DNA from: Ruminiclostridium sufflavum DSM 19573
GTDB taxonomy: Bacteria; Bacillota; Clostridia; Acetivibrionales; DSM-1351
Assembly: GCF_003208175.1 (NCBI RefSeq)
Contig: NZ_QKMR01000011.1
Location: forward strand, 1-64,000
DNA: 64,000 nucleotides
Direction: 5' to 3'
Positions 44,072-53,156 of this stretch are shown one piece after another (position 1 is the stretch's first letter; each line of letters begins with the position of its first letter). The position numbers and the translations under genes were made by a program. The notes under the pieces were generated by a model, which did no database searches, was not told the origin of the DNA, and worked only from the letters and a program-made list of their open reading frames with translations.

Positions 44072-44775
44072 ACAGACGAACTATACTGGCGGCGGTAATT
44101 ATTTTAATTATAATTCCGGGAACGATTCTGTTTGGTGTGTTTTTTCTGAAGGACAGGAAATATTATTTTATAAGTCTGCTGATTTTGATTTATACCATGC
44201 TGCCTTTTATGCTGGTATTTGAAAAAAGGAAGCCTCAGGCACGCGAGCTGATTGTCGTCGCAGTGCTGGCAGCGATTGCTGTGGCCGGAAGGGCGGCTTT
44301 TTTCATGCTGCCCCAGTTTAAGCCGGTTGTTGCTGTTGTAATTATTGCCGGTGTATGCTTTGGAGGAGAAGCAGGATTCCTTGTGGGAGCGGTTGCCGGC
44401 TTTGTATCAAATTTTTTCTTCGGACAGGGGCCGTGGACACCGTGGCAGATGTTCTGCTTCGGCATTATCGGGTTTTTAGCAGGAATACTTTATAAAAAGG
44501 GAATTCTGAAAAAAACAAGGTTAAGCTTATGTATTTTCGGTGGGCTTGCCACATTTTTCATTTACGGAGGCATAATAAATATAGGCTCGCTGCTGATGTT
44601 CACTTCTCAGCTTTCATGGAAGGCTCTGCTTGCCTACTATGTGTCCGGATTCTGGTTTGATATTGTGCATGCTGTCGCAACAGTTGTATTCCTGTATGCA
44701 ATATCCCAGCCCATGCTTGAAAAGCTTGACCGGATTAAAATCAAGTACGGGCTTATTGAAACTGAAGAAGCTTAA
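44038..44775 (+). CDS. ECF transporter substrate-specificity (S) component, probable corrinoid type
   Basis: 245 residues. Two extra N-terminal helices (about 14-60) precede the six-helix S-component core (about 67-225), which includes AGRAAFFMLPQFKP, GVCFGGEAGFLVGAVAGF and FFGQGPWTPWQMF. The pattern matches the CbrT-like ECF S proteins linked to vitamin B12. The gene overlaps ecfA by 34 bases and ends the riboswitch-controlled operon. Because the operon is under a cobalamin riboswitch, cobalamin or cobinamide is the likely substrate; other vitamins cannot be excluded from sequence. ATG 44050 is an alternative start. Confidence 0.85.
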   Translation: MPEKQMPVKYIDRRTILAAVIILIIIPGTILFGVFFLKDRKYYFISLLILIYTMLPFMLVFEKRKPQARELIVVAVLAAIAVAGRAAFFMLPQFKPVVAVVIIAGVCFGGEAGFLVGAVAGFVSNFFFGQGPWTPWQMFCFGIIGFLAGILYKKGILKKTRLSLCIFGGLATFFIYGGIINIGSLLMFTSQLSWKALLAYYVSGFWFDIVHAVATVVFLYAISQPMLEKLDRIKIKYGLIETEEA

Positions 44776-44826
44776 GCTTATGCTTGTTTGCTTTTCTCAA
44801 ATAGAGCTTTCATGGGGAAAGTTGAG

Positions 44827-45000
44827 TTAAGAATAAAATTTTATATAAATTACGGCAACCGGCACAATTGTGCTTATTAATGCCAGAAAAATTGCGCCGA
44901 AGCCCCCAAGCTTGTTGTTGTCCTGCTTCCACATGTTGATACCAAAGGTCAGAGTATAATATCCGGAACAAATAATAAAAAAAGACAGAATAAAAAGCAT
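44827..45000 (-). CDS. Small two-helix membrane protein at end of ger operon
   Basis: 57 residues on the minus strand, ATG at 45000-44998, one base after the gerC-type stop. A GGGGAAAAAAT Shine-Dalgarno lies in the end of that gene. The product starts MLFILSFFIICSGYYTLTFG and has a second hydrophobic stretch AIFLALISTIVPVAVIYI. Small membrane proteins accompany some spore germination receptors (as GerD-like or d-subunit proteins of ger operons), so a modulatory subunit is plausible. No family is confirmed. It is convergent with the S-component gene. Confidence 0.65.
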   Translation of the reverse strand: MLFILSFFIICSGYYTLTFGINMWKQDNNKLGGFGAIFLALISTIVPVAVIYIKFYS

Positions 45001-45001
45001 A

Positions 45002-46324
45002 TTATTTTTTCCCCTCCTTTTCCTCTGTTTTATCTTCCCAAGCCTTGAACGGAGATGAATATATCAGAAGTCCTGTCCGCCTGATACTGACATCAACGGT
45101 TAAGTTTACTTTTGCATAAGGATAATGTGAAGGCCAGTTATACTGCTCCCATTCCTGTATTGTAGGGAAATATCCGGCTACTTTATGCCCGAATCCAAAG
45201 ATATCTGCTTTCAATTCCTTTTGCGTTTTTTCAATAAGCTTATTTAGCCCGCTTTGTAGATAATCCTTGATTTGGCTGTCCAAGCTGTCCAGATTATCGA
45301 TGCTTTCATAATTTATTCTGCTGTTTATAGACTCGATTTCACTTTCGATTTTCAGATTAACGTCAATTACAGGGTTTCCGTTTTCAAAACGGCACTTAAT
45401 CATAGGATGCCTTCCCAGCCTTATATCAACAGCAATTTCATTACCGGGTTTTTCCCTGTCGTCAATTGTAATAATTCCTCTTTTATATTTGCCAAGCAAT
45501 AAAAGATAGTACCGGGTTTCGTTGGAATTCAAGGCCCCTGCCAGCTTGTCGCCTCTGAATACGGCAGTGCCTACAAATTCTCTTTTGGTTACTCCTTTTC
45601 GAGGCAGTTCATCAGGCAGAAAGCCTGTGTCAACAATCAAAGGTGACGTACTGCTATGATTGCCCTTTGGCAGCTTGTCAAAATTATTTATACCGCCGTG
45701 TATGGCAACAGCGGATTCGTAGGAAGACATAATTCCCCTGTAAAAGCTTGTAAATCTGGCTTCGGGGAAAAAACCTGTATTTTTGGATTGGGTGGTCAAA
45801 AGTTCTATGGCCTTTGCCAGACTATCCCCTATATTTGTCTTGTTTTCATTTATAAATTCTTCTGCCTTGCCCTTTACTATAGCAACATGCATTGTTTTTC
45901 TTGTTTCCCTGTAGCGCACTATTGGCGCAATGTAATTTCCCACGCCTTCTTTTGCTATTTCCTCGGAGAATACAATCATTTTAGTATGCATTAAGGAAAT
46001 TCTTCTGGAAACGGCCATGCCTAGCATGTCAATACCCTCGAGTATGCTTGGTGCTTCTATGGTCTGGATGTTTGTATCTGATATTTTATTTGAAGAAGAC
46101 TGGCTATCCTCGCCGTTTTTGCCGCTTTCCTCGGAACTGCCGCCGCCGCTGCTTTTGTAAGTGGAATACTGGATAGAGAGGATAATTTTGTTATTAACCC
46201 CTTTATCTATTCCTAAAACCAACGCATAGACCTCGGAGTCGATTTCCATAGAATCATAGCAGCCCGTAAGCAAGATATTTAAGACAAGTACTGCTGATAT
46301 AAACAAGCTAATTTTTCTGAGCAT
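45002..46324 (-). CDS. gerC: Spore germination receptor lipoprotein, Ger(x)C family
   Basis: 440 residues. The lipoprotein signal ends LLTGC (lipobox Cys at about 22), followed by YDSMEIDSEVYALVLGIDKG, the typical GerAC start. The full-length three-domain Ger(x)C body is present, with a Ser/Gly/Glu-rich insert at about 60-85. It is the outer-face C subunit of an A-B-C germinant receptor in the spore inner membrane. Its start overlaps the end of the B gene by 17 bases. Confidence 0.93.
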   Translation of the reverse strand: MLRKISLFISAVLVLNILLTGCYDSMEIDSEVYALVLGIDKGVNNKIILSIQYSTYKSSGGGSSEESGKNGEDSQSSSNKISDTNIQTIEAPSILEGIDMLGMAVSRRISLMHTKMIVFSEEIAKEGVGNYIAPIVRYRETRKTMHVAIVKGKAEEFINENKTNIGDSLAKAIELLTTQSKNTGFFPEARFTSFYRGIMSSYESAVAIHGGINNFDKLPKGNHSSTSPLIVDTGFLPDELPRKGVTKREFVGTAVFRGDKLAGALNSNETRYYLLLLGKYKRGIITIDDREKPGNEIAVDIRLGRHPMIKCRFENGNPVIDVNLKIESEIESINSRINYESIDNLDSLDSQIKDYLQSGLNKLIEKTQKELKADIFGFGHKVAGYFPTIQEWEQYNWPSHYPYAKVNLTVDVSIRRTGLLIYSSPFKAWEDKTEEKEGKK

Positions 46325-47417
46325 TCAAGGCAGCCCCCCTTTTTCTTGTTATCAACGAGATTATTAATACGGCAACCGGCACCAAATATATAAAAAACAT
46401 ACTGTATTGCCTTATGACGAGCAGGTTCATCTGCAGCACCTCAGTCAGATTGTCAGGTAAAATGGCAACCAGAAACAATAAAAAGGAAAAAGGGAAGATA
46501 AGAGGCTTGTGTCTGTTTATTCTAAATGCTTTGCAGTAAATACTTATGGGCAGATAAAAGGAAATGGACACCGAAACTACGGAGGATATAACCCAGGTAA
46601 AAAGGAAAATGGACTCCAGTCTTTGAAGGAATCTGTTATAATATATAACTCTGGCTAATTCAAACATTCCTGACAGGTTTTCGCTCCCGATTTTATAACC
46701 AAAAACCATCAGATAACAGGCTACTGATATACCAAAGCTTATTCCGGCTATTAGCAAGCTGATAACTCCTGCTTTTTTAAAGTTTTTCAGCCCGTGAATT
46801 GAATTAATGATTACCGTAAGTATAAAGAATTCATCGTATGCCGAACTGCGCAATACTCCTGTAATAAGTGTTTTATTTATTCCGTATCCCAGATAAGGCT
46901 TCAGGTAATCAGCGTCATACTCGGGATACGTAAGCACAAGAATGGTTATAAAACCGGCTATAACAGGGAAAAAGCTTATTACGGATATTCTTGAAATACC
47001 GTTCAGACCGAAATATACAATCAGGCATACAACCCCGATAAACAGAGCCATTATGACACTGGGCGGTGTGTAGGGGAGATTAAAGGCCTTAATCATTTCA
47101 ACGAATTCTCTTAACGTGGAACCGGCATAAAATATACCGTAAGCACAGAAGCATATTGAAATAAGCTTTCCTAAAAATTTACCAAGAACCAGCTCATATA
47201 TTTCAACTATATTGTTACCTTCAAATCTTTTCATAAGAAGATATATCAAAAAGAAGAAAAACAGGCTTACCGCACAGGATAGCAGGGTCGTATACCAGGA
47301 TGCGGTTCCGACCTCTTTTACAATAAAGCTTGTGCTTGTATAAAATATTTTTGTGGTTATGATAAAGGAGGATATGCATATTGCCTCAAATAGTCCTATT
47401 TGACCTTCACTGCTCAT
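46308..47417 (-). CDS. gerB: Spore germination receptor permease-like subunit, GerB family
   Basis: 369 residues from ATG 47417 (GGAGGG upstream; longer frames start inside the A gene without a site). About ten membrane helices of the amino acid permease-like spore_permease family are visible, starting EGQIGLFEAICISSFIITTKIFY. The B subunit is thought to bind the germinant. It overlaps the gerA end by 11 bases, so translation is coupled. Confidence 0.93.
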   Translation of the reverse strand: MSSEGQIGLFEAICISSFIITTKIFYTSTSFIVKEVGTASWYTTLLSCAVSLFFFFLIYLLMKRFEGNNIVEIYELVLGKFLGKLISICFCAYGIFYAGSTLREFVEMIKAFNLPYTPPSVIMALFIGVVCLIVYFGLNGISRISVISFFPVIAGFITILVLTYPEYDADYLKPYLGYGINKTLITGVLRSSAYDEFFILTVIINSIHGLKNFKKAGVISLLIAGISFGISVACYLMVFGYKIGSENLSGMFELARVIYYNRFLQRLESIFLFTWVISSVVSVSISFYLPISIYCKAFRINRHKPLIFPFSFLLFLVAILPDNLTEVLQMNLLVIRQYSMFFIYLVPVAVLIISLITRKRGAALNAQKN

Positions 47418-49200
47418 CTTTGTCCCTCCGTTTGGAAGAAATTTTGTCCTGTATGGGATTCTGGGCATCTGTTATGGTCCATTTGCGTGATATTAAGGGC
47501 TGCATGGTTTTATCAACTGCATTTAAATAATCCGGCCGTCTCTCCTGCTTCCACACAGGCTTTCTGATAATCAGATCCTGACTTTTTTTAATCCAGGGAG
47601 CCAGAGGCTCAAGCATATTTACGCCAAAGGACTTTGTATTAGCTATTAAAGCTGTTATGACAACAAGCCCCAGGGATATTCCGTAAAATCCGATAAAGCA
47701 GCCCATGGTTATAAAGAACAGTCTGATTATTCTTGCACCGAAGGCAAGGCTGAAATCAGGTATGGCAAAGTTACCAAGACCTGTAATGGCTATTATTATA
47801 ATTAATACGGGACTTACAAGGTTTGCCTGTACCGCTGCCTGTCCAAGAATCAACGCTCCTATTATACCTATTGTATTTCCGATTATACCCGGTATTCTGA
47901 TACCTGCTTCTCTTATAAGCTCAAAGGCAAATTCCATAAAGATGACTTGAAGTATGGTTGGAAAAGGTATGTTTTCTTGGGCCTTTGCTATTGCTATAAG
48001 AAGATCCGTTGGTATCATTTCTCTATGAAAGTTTGTTAATGCGACATATAGGCCCGGCAGCAAAGTGGCAAAAAAGAAAGCTCCGATTCTGATAAATCTC
48101 ATTAGTGTTCCATACTGCCAGCGCATTGATGTATCTTCAGGAGAGTGGAACAAGGAAAACAGAGTAATTGGAACAATGAGAGCAAACGGGGTGCCTTCAG
48201 CAATTATTGCCACTTTTCCATCCAATATATGGGAGGCTGTTCTATCCGGCCTCTCTGTCGAAAGAATGGTAGGAACAATGGACCAGGAATTTTCCTCGAT
48301 AAATTGCTCGAGCATTCCACTGCCTGAAATATAATCTGTTTTCAAGCTGCTTATTCTTCTTTTGACCTCTTCGACTATTGCAGGATTTACGATTCCCTTT
48401 ACGTACATTATTGCACAGAGATTATTGTTTTTTTCTCCAATCTTAAGAAATTCTGTCATTAAGTCGTTGTTTTTAATGATTTTTCTTATCAAGGTTGTAT
48501 TTGTTTTCAGATTTTCATTGAAGGCTTCCTGAGAACCCTTTACAACACCTTCAATCAACGGCTTGTCTACATTTCTTTTGTCATATCCTTTTGTTTCACT
48601 GAAAATATAGTAGTCACAGCCGTCAACATACAGACCTGTATCCCCGATCAGGATTTCCTCTATTACTTCATCAGGCTTTGTGACCTTAACAGCTTGATTG
48701 GTTTCAATAACATTAGCCAGAATATAATCCAGCTCACATACTTCATTTTCATTGACAAAATTTTCATCTTTAAGAAGGGGCCGAAGTATAAAATTATTTA
48801 TGGTCATCCTGTCCACCATCCCGTCAATGTATACCAAAAAAGCCTTATACTTGCCTTTTATGATAAATTCACGTATTATAAAATCCTTGTTATCTGGATA
48901 ATTGAATTTGTTATTTAAATAAGCCATATTTGAAGCTATGTTATTTGAAATATGGTTTTCATCGGCTTTGATTGCACTTTTATTATTTTTTTGCTCTGAG
49001 GGGGCTATGGGCTTTTTAATAATTCTGGTGTTCTTATGAACAGATTTTTTTGAAGTCTGCCCGTTATTGTCATATTGAGCTGTGCCGGCAGCATTATTCT
49101 TGGATTGCTCAACCTCGGGAATTGTAAATGTTTTGGCTTTTTCAGCATTTTTATAGGTTATGAGAGACAAAGCCCTGCTGAAAATACTGTCTTTTTTCAT
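47407..49200 (-). CDS. gerA: Spore germination receptor subunit, GerA family
   Basis: 597 residues from ATG 49200 (GGAGG seven bases upstream; an ATG at 49212 is less well placed). The family core includes FIIREFIIKGKYKAFLVYIDG, the LEQFIEENSWSIVPTILSTERPDR-type segment, the DGKVAIIAEGTPFALI motif, and four to five C-terminal membrane helices with the GLYVALTNFHREMIPTDLL loop. A 110-residue hydrophilic Asn/Lys-rich N-terminal region is longer than in many relatives. First gene of the minus-strand A-B-C operon; a forespore sigma factor promoter is expected upstream but I could not identify one with certainty. Confidence 0.93.
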   Translation of the reverse strand: MKKDSIFSRALSLITYKNAEKAKTFTIPEVEQSKNNAAGTAQYDNNGQTSKKSVHKNTRIIKKPIAPSEQKNNKSAIKADENHISNNIASNMAYLNNKFNYPDNKDFIIREFIIKGKYKAFLVYIDGMVDRMTINNFILRPLLKDENFVNENEVCELDYILANVIETNQAVKVTKPDEVIEEILIGDTGLYVDGCDYYIFSETKGYDKRNVDKPLIEGVVKGSQEAFNENLKTNTTLIRKIIKNNDLMTEFLKIGEKNNNLCAIMYVKGIVNPAIVEEVKRRISSLKTDYISGSGMLEQFIEENSWSIVPTILSTERPDRTASHILDGKVAIIAEGTPFALIVPITLFSLFHSPEDTSMRWQYGTLMRFIRIGAFFFATLLPGLYVALTNFHREMIPTDLLIAIAKAQENIPFPTILQVIFMEFAFELIREAGIRIPGIIGNTIGIIGALILGQAAVQANLVSPVLIIIIAITGLGNFAIPDFSLAFGARIIRLFFITMGCFIGFYGISLGLVVITALIANTKSFGVNMLEPLAPWIKKSQDLIIRKPVWKQERRPDYLNAVDKTMQPLISRKWTITDAQNPIQDKISSKRRDKDEQ

Positions 49201-49649
49201 ACAAACCTCCATGCCTGTAAATGTGCTATATTTTGTACAAACTCTGTTTTCCAGCTGATAAAATTGGATTTAGCAATAAAGATATTATCCGCAGCTCTTT
49301 TTAATTTATACTTTTGCCGCACTAATCCGCATTAAGACATATGCCGGAGTAAATTGCAGTTGAGAGCCTTCGCACTTAAAGCGCGGGAATGATCTTTTTC
49401 AAGTGAGCCATGCTTCAAATTATTCTAAATTTATCTGAATTAAACAATTTAGGAAGATTATATTCTTCTTGCAAAAGGTTATACTTGCGCACAATAAATC
49501 CAATAATTGACAATTATATTTGACAGGAATAATATAAATGTTATACGCATTTGCTCTCACCGGTCTTTTGCTGTGTATGCTGCTTTCCGGGCGGTGAAAG
49601 AAAGGCTGGTTGTGCAGGTGCTGATAATTTTGAAAATGGAGGCGTTATT
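49201..49649. other. Divergent intergenic region between ger operon and adenylation-reductase gene
   Basis: 449 bases holding the promoters of both units. AT-rich with scattered TATAAT-like hexamers (for instance near 49531-49536), but no site stands out. An open frame extends upstream of 49650 to 49551, but it lacks a ribosome binding site and is cysteine-rich junk in appearance. Confidence 0.4.
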
Positions 49650-52600
49650 ATGGAAGTTAAGTTTATTGAAAGGCTAAAAGAATATGCACTGAATTCTCCC
49701 ATGCAGATTGCTTTGACATTTTTGAACTATGCAGCCGGAGACAGAAGCGAACTGAATGTTACATATACAGAGCTTTATAACCGTGCCAGAGCTGTTGCGG
49801 TTTCACTGATAGAAGAAGGCTTGAAAACCGGTGACAGGGTGGTTGTCTTATCAAATCAAACCAAGGAGAATGTTTTTGCCATACTGGGGACAATGCTTGC
49901 AGGCGGGGTTTTTACTATCATACCGTCTCCGGATAACGAAAGTAGAAAGCAGCGTTTTAAATCAGTGCTGGAATCCTCCGGCGCAAAGTTTATACTTTAT
50001 GATAATTTATCAGAAGAACCGATGAAGGAAAGCGGCAAGGGGGAAATAGCAGCTGTTAAAAATATTAATACGGCAGAATGCAACGGAAATCCCAATGAAT
50101 GGATACAGCCTGAAATTTGCGGGACAAGCCTTTTATACCTGCAGTATACGTCCGGCTCCACCAGTGTGCCGAAAGGTGTTATGGTGACGTATGGCAATAT
50201 GTACTACAGCCTTGAATATGCTAAGTATTGCATTAAGGAAAATATGCCGGAGGTTTTGGTATTCTGGGCGCCTATTTTTCATAATATGGGCCTGTTTACC
50301 GTCTTTCTTGATCTTTATATTGGTGCAAGGTGTGTAATAATGCCTCCGGATGCTTTTCTGGAGAATCCCCTTAACTGGCTGAAGGCTGTTTCCGATTACA
50401 AGGCAGAGCTGACAATGGCGCCAAATTCGGCCTTTGATTTTTGCACAAAATATATTGATGACGCAGCCTTGGCAAGCTTGGATTTAAGTACTCTGAAATT
50501 TGTTATAAACGGTTCTGAGCCAATCACACATAAAACTCTGAATAGCTTCACACAGAAATTCAGAAAGTGCGGCTTTGAATTATCCATGTTCTGTACAGGC
50601 TACGGACTGGCAGAAGCAACATGCGTTGCATCGGGAGCACTGCATAAGGTGGATTTTAAAAATATTGATTATGATTGCAAGAGGAAGAATAAATTTGTTT
50701 TATGCGGTGATGACAGCCCCTCCCAAATGCAAATTGCATCCATGGGAAGAGTTATAGGCAATCTGAAGGCAGTTATAGTTGATCCGGAAACCGGAAGGGA
50801 GCTTGGGGATAATGAAATAGGGGAAATATGGCTTCAGGGTGAAACTGTTTCCGGGGGCTATTGGAATCAGAAGGAACAGGACACAACCTTCAGGGGAACT
50901 ATTAAAAACCGCAAGGGATTTTTCCTGAAGACGGGAGATATCGGTGCGCTGTATGATGGAGAACTGTACATTATAGGAAGGCTTAAGGAAGTTATTATTA
51001 TTAACGGACACAATTTATACTCACAGGATATAGAAAAGAATCTCAAGGAAGCAGTTCCTGCCTTGAGGCTGTGCAGTATTATATCCTTTTCAAAGACTAT
51101 AGGAGGCAAGGAAAGGGTAATTACCTGTGTTGAGCTTGCAGCCGGAGCAAGGCATGATTTTAAGGATTTAGAAGGTAAAATCAATGAAAGTTTTTCCTGC
51201 GTATTTTCTTTTACGCCTTATGATATTGTGTTTGTGGAGGAGCGTTCACTCCCAAGAACCGATAACGGAAAGATACAAATTATCAAGTCAGGTGAATTGT
51301 ATGATACCGGATTGCTGAAAACAGTTTACAGTACAAAAGCCTCTGAGCTTTCAGGAGACAGCTCACGAAAAATCCTGAAGCCGCAAAATGCATATGAAGA
51401 AAGGGTCATGGAAATATTTACAAGGCTTCTTGAGCCGGAAGCGGAAATCAGCACCGATGACAGCTTTTTCACAATAGGGGGTGATTCCTTGGCTGTAACA
51501 CAGCTTGCCTCAATGATAAAAAGTGAATTCGGTACTGTAATACCGATGAAGTATATTCTTGAAAATCCGACAATACATGCAATTTCAAATTGTATTCAGC
51601 TGGAAAAGGAAAATAAAAGTCTGGAAGCTTATTATACAAGTAAAAAAACACTTGCGGAGGAGTGCAGGCTGGATCAATCAATTATACCGGATTTACAGGG
51701 GGCTTTGCAGATAGGAAATCCCGAAAATGTATTTTTGACCGGTTCTACAGGCTTTGTAGGTGCTCATCTGATAGCTTCCCTGATGGATAGGACCAGAGCC
51801 GCCGTATATTGTCATGTCAGATCAAAAAATCAGGAGGATGCATATAAGCGTATTATTGATAATGCCGTATATTTTAATTGCTGGAAGGAGGAATACAGGG
51901 AAAGAATAGTACCTGTTCCTGGTGAATTGACAAAGCCTATGCTGGGGATGAGCGAGGCGGCCTTTGACCAATTGTCACGAGTGATTGATACTATATACCA
52001 TAATGGAGCCATGCTGAATTTTATCTATCCGTACAGCTACCTTAGAAACATTAATGTTGCAGGTACTGAGGAATGTCTGAGGCTTGCCTGCAGGAACAGG
52101 GCAAAGGTTTTTAACCATATATCGACCTTCAGTGTTTTTGATAACCCAAGCCATTTTAGAACTGTTGCATATGAAAATGATTCCTTGGAATCTGACAAGG
52201 GATACTTTCTTGGCTATACGGAATCAAAGTGGGTTGCGGAAAAGCTTGTGCGCATTGCCGGGGAAAGAGGGCTGAAGGCTTGTATTTACCGTCCGGGTGA
52301 AATAACGGGAGCAGTAACATCGGGAATATGGAAAATGAACGATATGGTGAGCCGTTTTATTGCAGCCTGCATTCAGATGGAGGCTGTTCCGGATATATCT
52401 GTCAAGGTTCATATCACGCCGGTTGACTATATAGCAGCTTCAATTGTATATCTGTCAATGCAGAAGGAATCAATAGGCAATGCTTTTAATCTTGTAAATG
52501 AAAGCGTTAAGACAGTGAGGGAGATAGGAGAATATATCCGCTCCTTCGGGTTTAATGTCAGGATAATTCCATATGAGGCTTGGAAGCAGCTTCTCGTGGA

Positions 52601-52877
52601 GGCCGGTTCCGAAAATGCCTTGAAATTACTTGAGCCTTTGTTTTTGGAGGAAAAAAGCGAGGAGGAATCAATCCTCAGAAGGTATGCTGACCTCGAGGCT
52701 CATTATGATACCTCAAATGTACTTAAGGGTCTCGGAAATTCGGGGATAAGCTGTGCACCGGTGGATGAAAAGCTTATGTTCAGGTATCTTGACCATTTTG
52801 TATCGGCAGGGTATATACCGGCTCCGAAAAACATGGAAAGGAGCAATGGTTTTAAGGAATTAGCGCATATTTCATAG
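49650..52877 (+). CDS. Free-standing adenylation-carrier-thioester reductase protein (NRPS-like / FAAL-like)
   Basis: 1075 residues from ATG 49650 (GGAGG 9 bases upstream). The adenylation domain (about 1-560) has YLQYTSGSTSVPKGVM, CTGYGLAEATC, FLKTGDIGALYDGELYIIGR and NGHNLYSQDIE, the last resembling fatty-acyl-AMP ligases. The carrier domain (about 575-660) holds the phosphopantetheine Ser in FTIGGDSLAVTQ (about 611). The reductase domain (about 690-1075) is an extended SDR: VFLTGSTGFVGAHL binds NAD(P)H and Y-x3-K lies in GYTESKWVAEKL. Such A-T-R proteins load an acid, tether it and release it as aldehyde or alcohol. No condensation domain and no companion biosynthetic genes are present, so the product is a simple reduced acid or an intermediate. 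Substrate unknown. Confidence 0.88.
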   Translation: MEVKFIERLKEYALNSPMQIALTFLNYAAGDRSELNVTYTELYNRARAVAVSLIEEGLKTGDRVVVLSNQTKENVFAILGTMLAGGVFTIIPSPDNESRKQRFKSVLESSGAKFILYDNLSEEPMKESGKGEIAAVKNINTAECNGNPNEWIQPEICGTSLLYLQYTSGSTSVPKGVMVTYGNMYYSLEYAKYCIKENMPEVLVFWAPIFHNMGLFTVFLDLYIGARCVIMPPDAFLENPLNWLKAVSDYKAELTMAPNSAFDFCTKYIDDAALASLDLSTLKFVINGSEPITHKTLNSFTQKFRKCGFELSMFCTGYGLAEATCVASGALHKVDFKNIDYDCKRKNKFVLCGDDSPSQMQIASMGRVIGNLKAVIVDPETGRELGDNEIGEIWLQGETVSGGYWNQKEQDTTFRGTIKNRKGFFLKTGDIGALYDGELYIIGRLKEVIIINGHNLYSQDIEKNLKEAVPALRLCSIISFSKTIGGKERVITCVELAAGARHDFKDLEGKINESFSCVFSFTPYDIVFVEERSLPRTDNGKIQIIKSGELYDTGLLKTVYSTKASELSGDSSRKILKPQNAYEERVMEIFTRLLEPEAEISTDDSFFTIGGDSLAVTQLASMIKSEFGTVIPMKYILENPTIHAISNCIQLEKENKSLEAYYTSKKTLAEECRLDQSIIPDLQGALQIGNPENVFLTGSTGFVGAHLIASLMDRTRAAVYCHVRSKNQEDAYKRIIDNAVYFNCWKEEYRERIVPVPGELTKPMLGMSEAAFDQLSRVIDTIYHNGAMLNFIYPYSYLRNINVAGTEECLRLACRNRAKVFNHISTFSVFDNPSHFRTVAYENDSLESDKGYFLGYTESKWVAEKLVRIAGERGLKACIYRPGEITGAVTSGIWKMNDMVSRFIAACIQMEAVPDISVKVHITPVDYIAASIVYLSMQKESIGNAFNLVNESVKTVREIGEYIRSFGFNVRIIPYEAWKQLLVEAGSENALKLLEPLFLEEKSEEESILRRYADLEAHYDTSNVLKGLGNSGISCAPVDEKLMFRYLDHFVSAGYIPAPKNMERSNGFKELAHIS

Positions 52878-52941
52878 CAGGAGGATAAGCTGTTCTATAT
52901 ATTATATTTGCTTTACGGAAGCAGCAAAAAAATCAGGGGTA

Positions 52942-53023
52942 AAAACCCGCAATTTAAACCTGCCCCAAAGGTTAGAGCTAAAATCTGATGATTGGAGATA
53001 GGTTTAAATCGCGGGGTTTTTTA
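52942..53023 (+). terminator. Long hairpin with T-run after the adenylation-reductase gene
   Basis: AAAACCCGCAATTTAAACCT (52942-52961) pairs with AGGTTTAAATCGCGGGGTTTT (53000-53020) with one bulge and one mismatch; a TTTTTTATTT tail follows. The 38-base interior contains segments that could pair with upstream bases (AATCAG with CTGATGATT), so alternative structures are possible. Simplest reading: the terminator of the gene ending at 52877. Alternatively it is an attenuator ahead of the DUF362 gene. Confidence 0.65.
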
Positions 53024-53156
53024 TTTGCGGATTTGGAAAGAATATAACAGGGGAAGCCTGAGCAGGGATATGCCTTTTGTGCGGGAAAATTGGGCTGTCA
53101 AGCTGTCAAGCAAGCTGTCAGCAACTGAATATATGGCAAAAAGAGGAGAGAAGACT

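Noticed and set aside
52925-53023. T-box leader before the DUF362 gene
   Set aside because: The TGGNACCGCG T-box sequence and stem I specifier loop are missing.
52992-53156. N-terminal extension of the DUF362 protein
   Set aside because: It reads through the terminator stem and T-run and has no ribosome binding site; ATG 53157 has AAGAGGAGAG and begins the conserved part.
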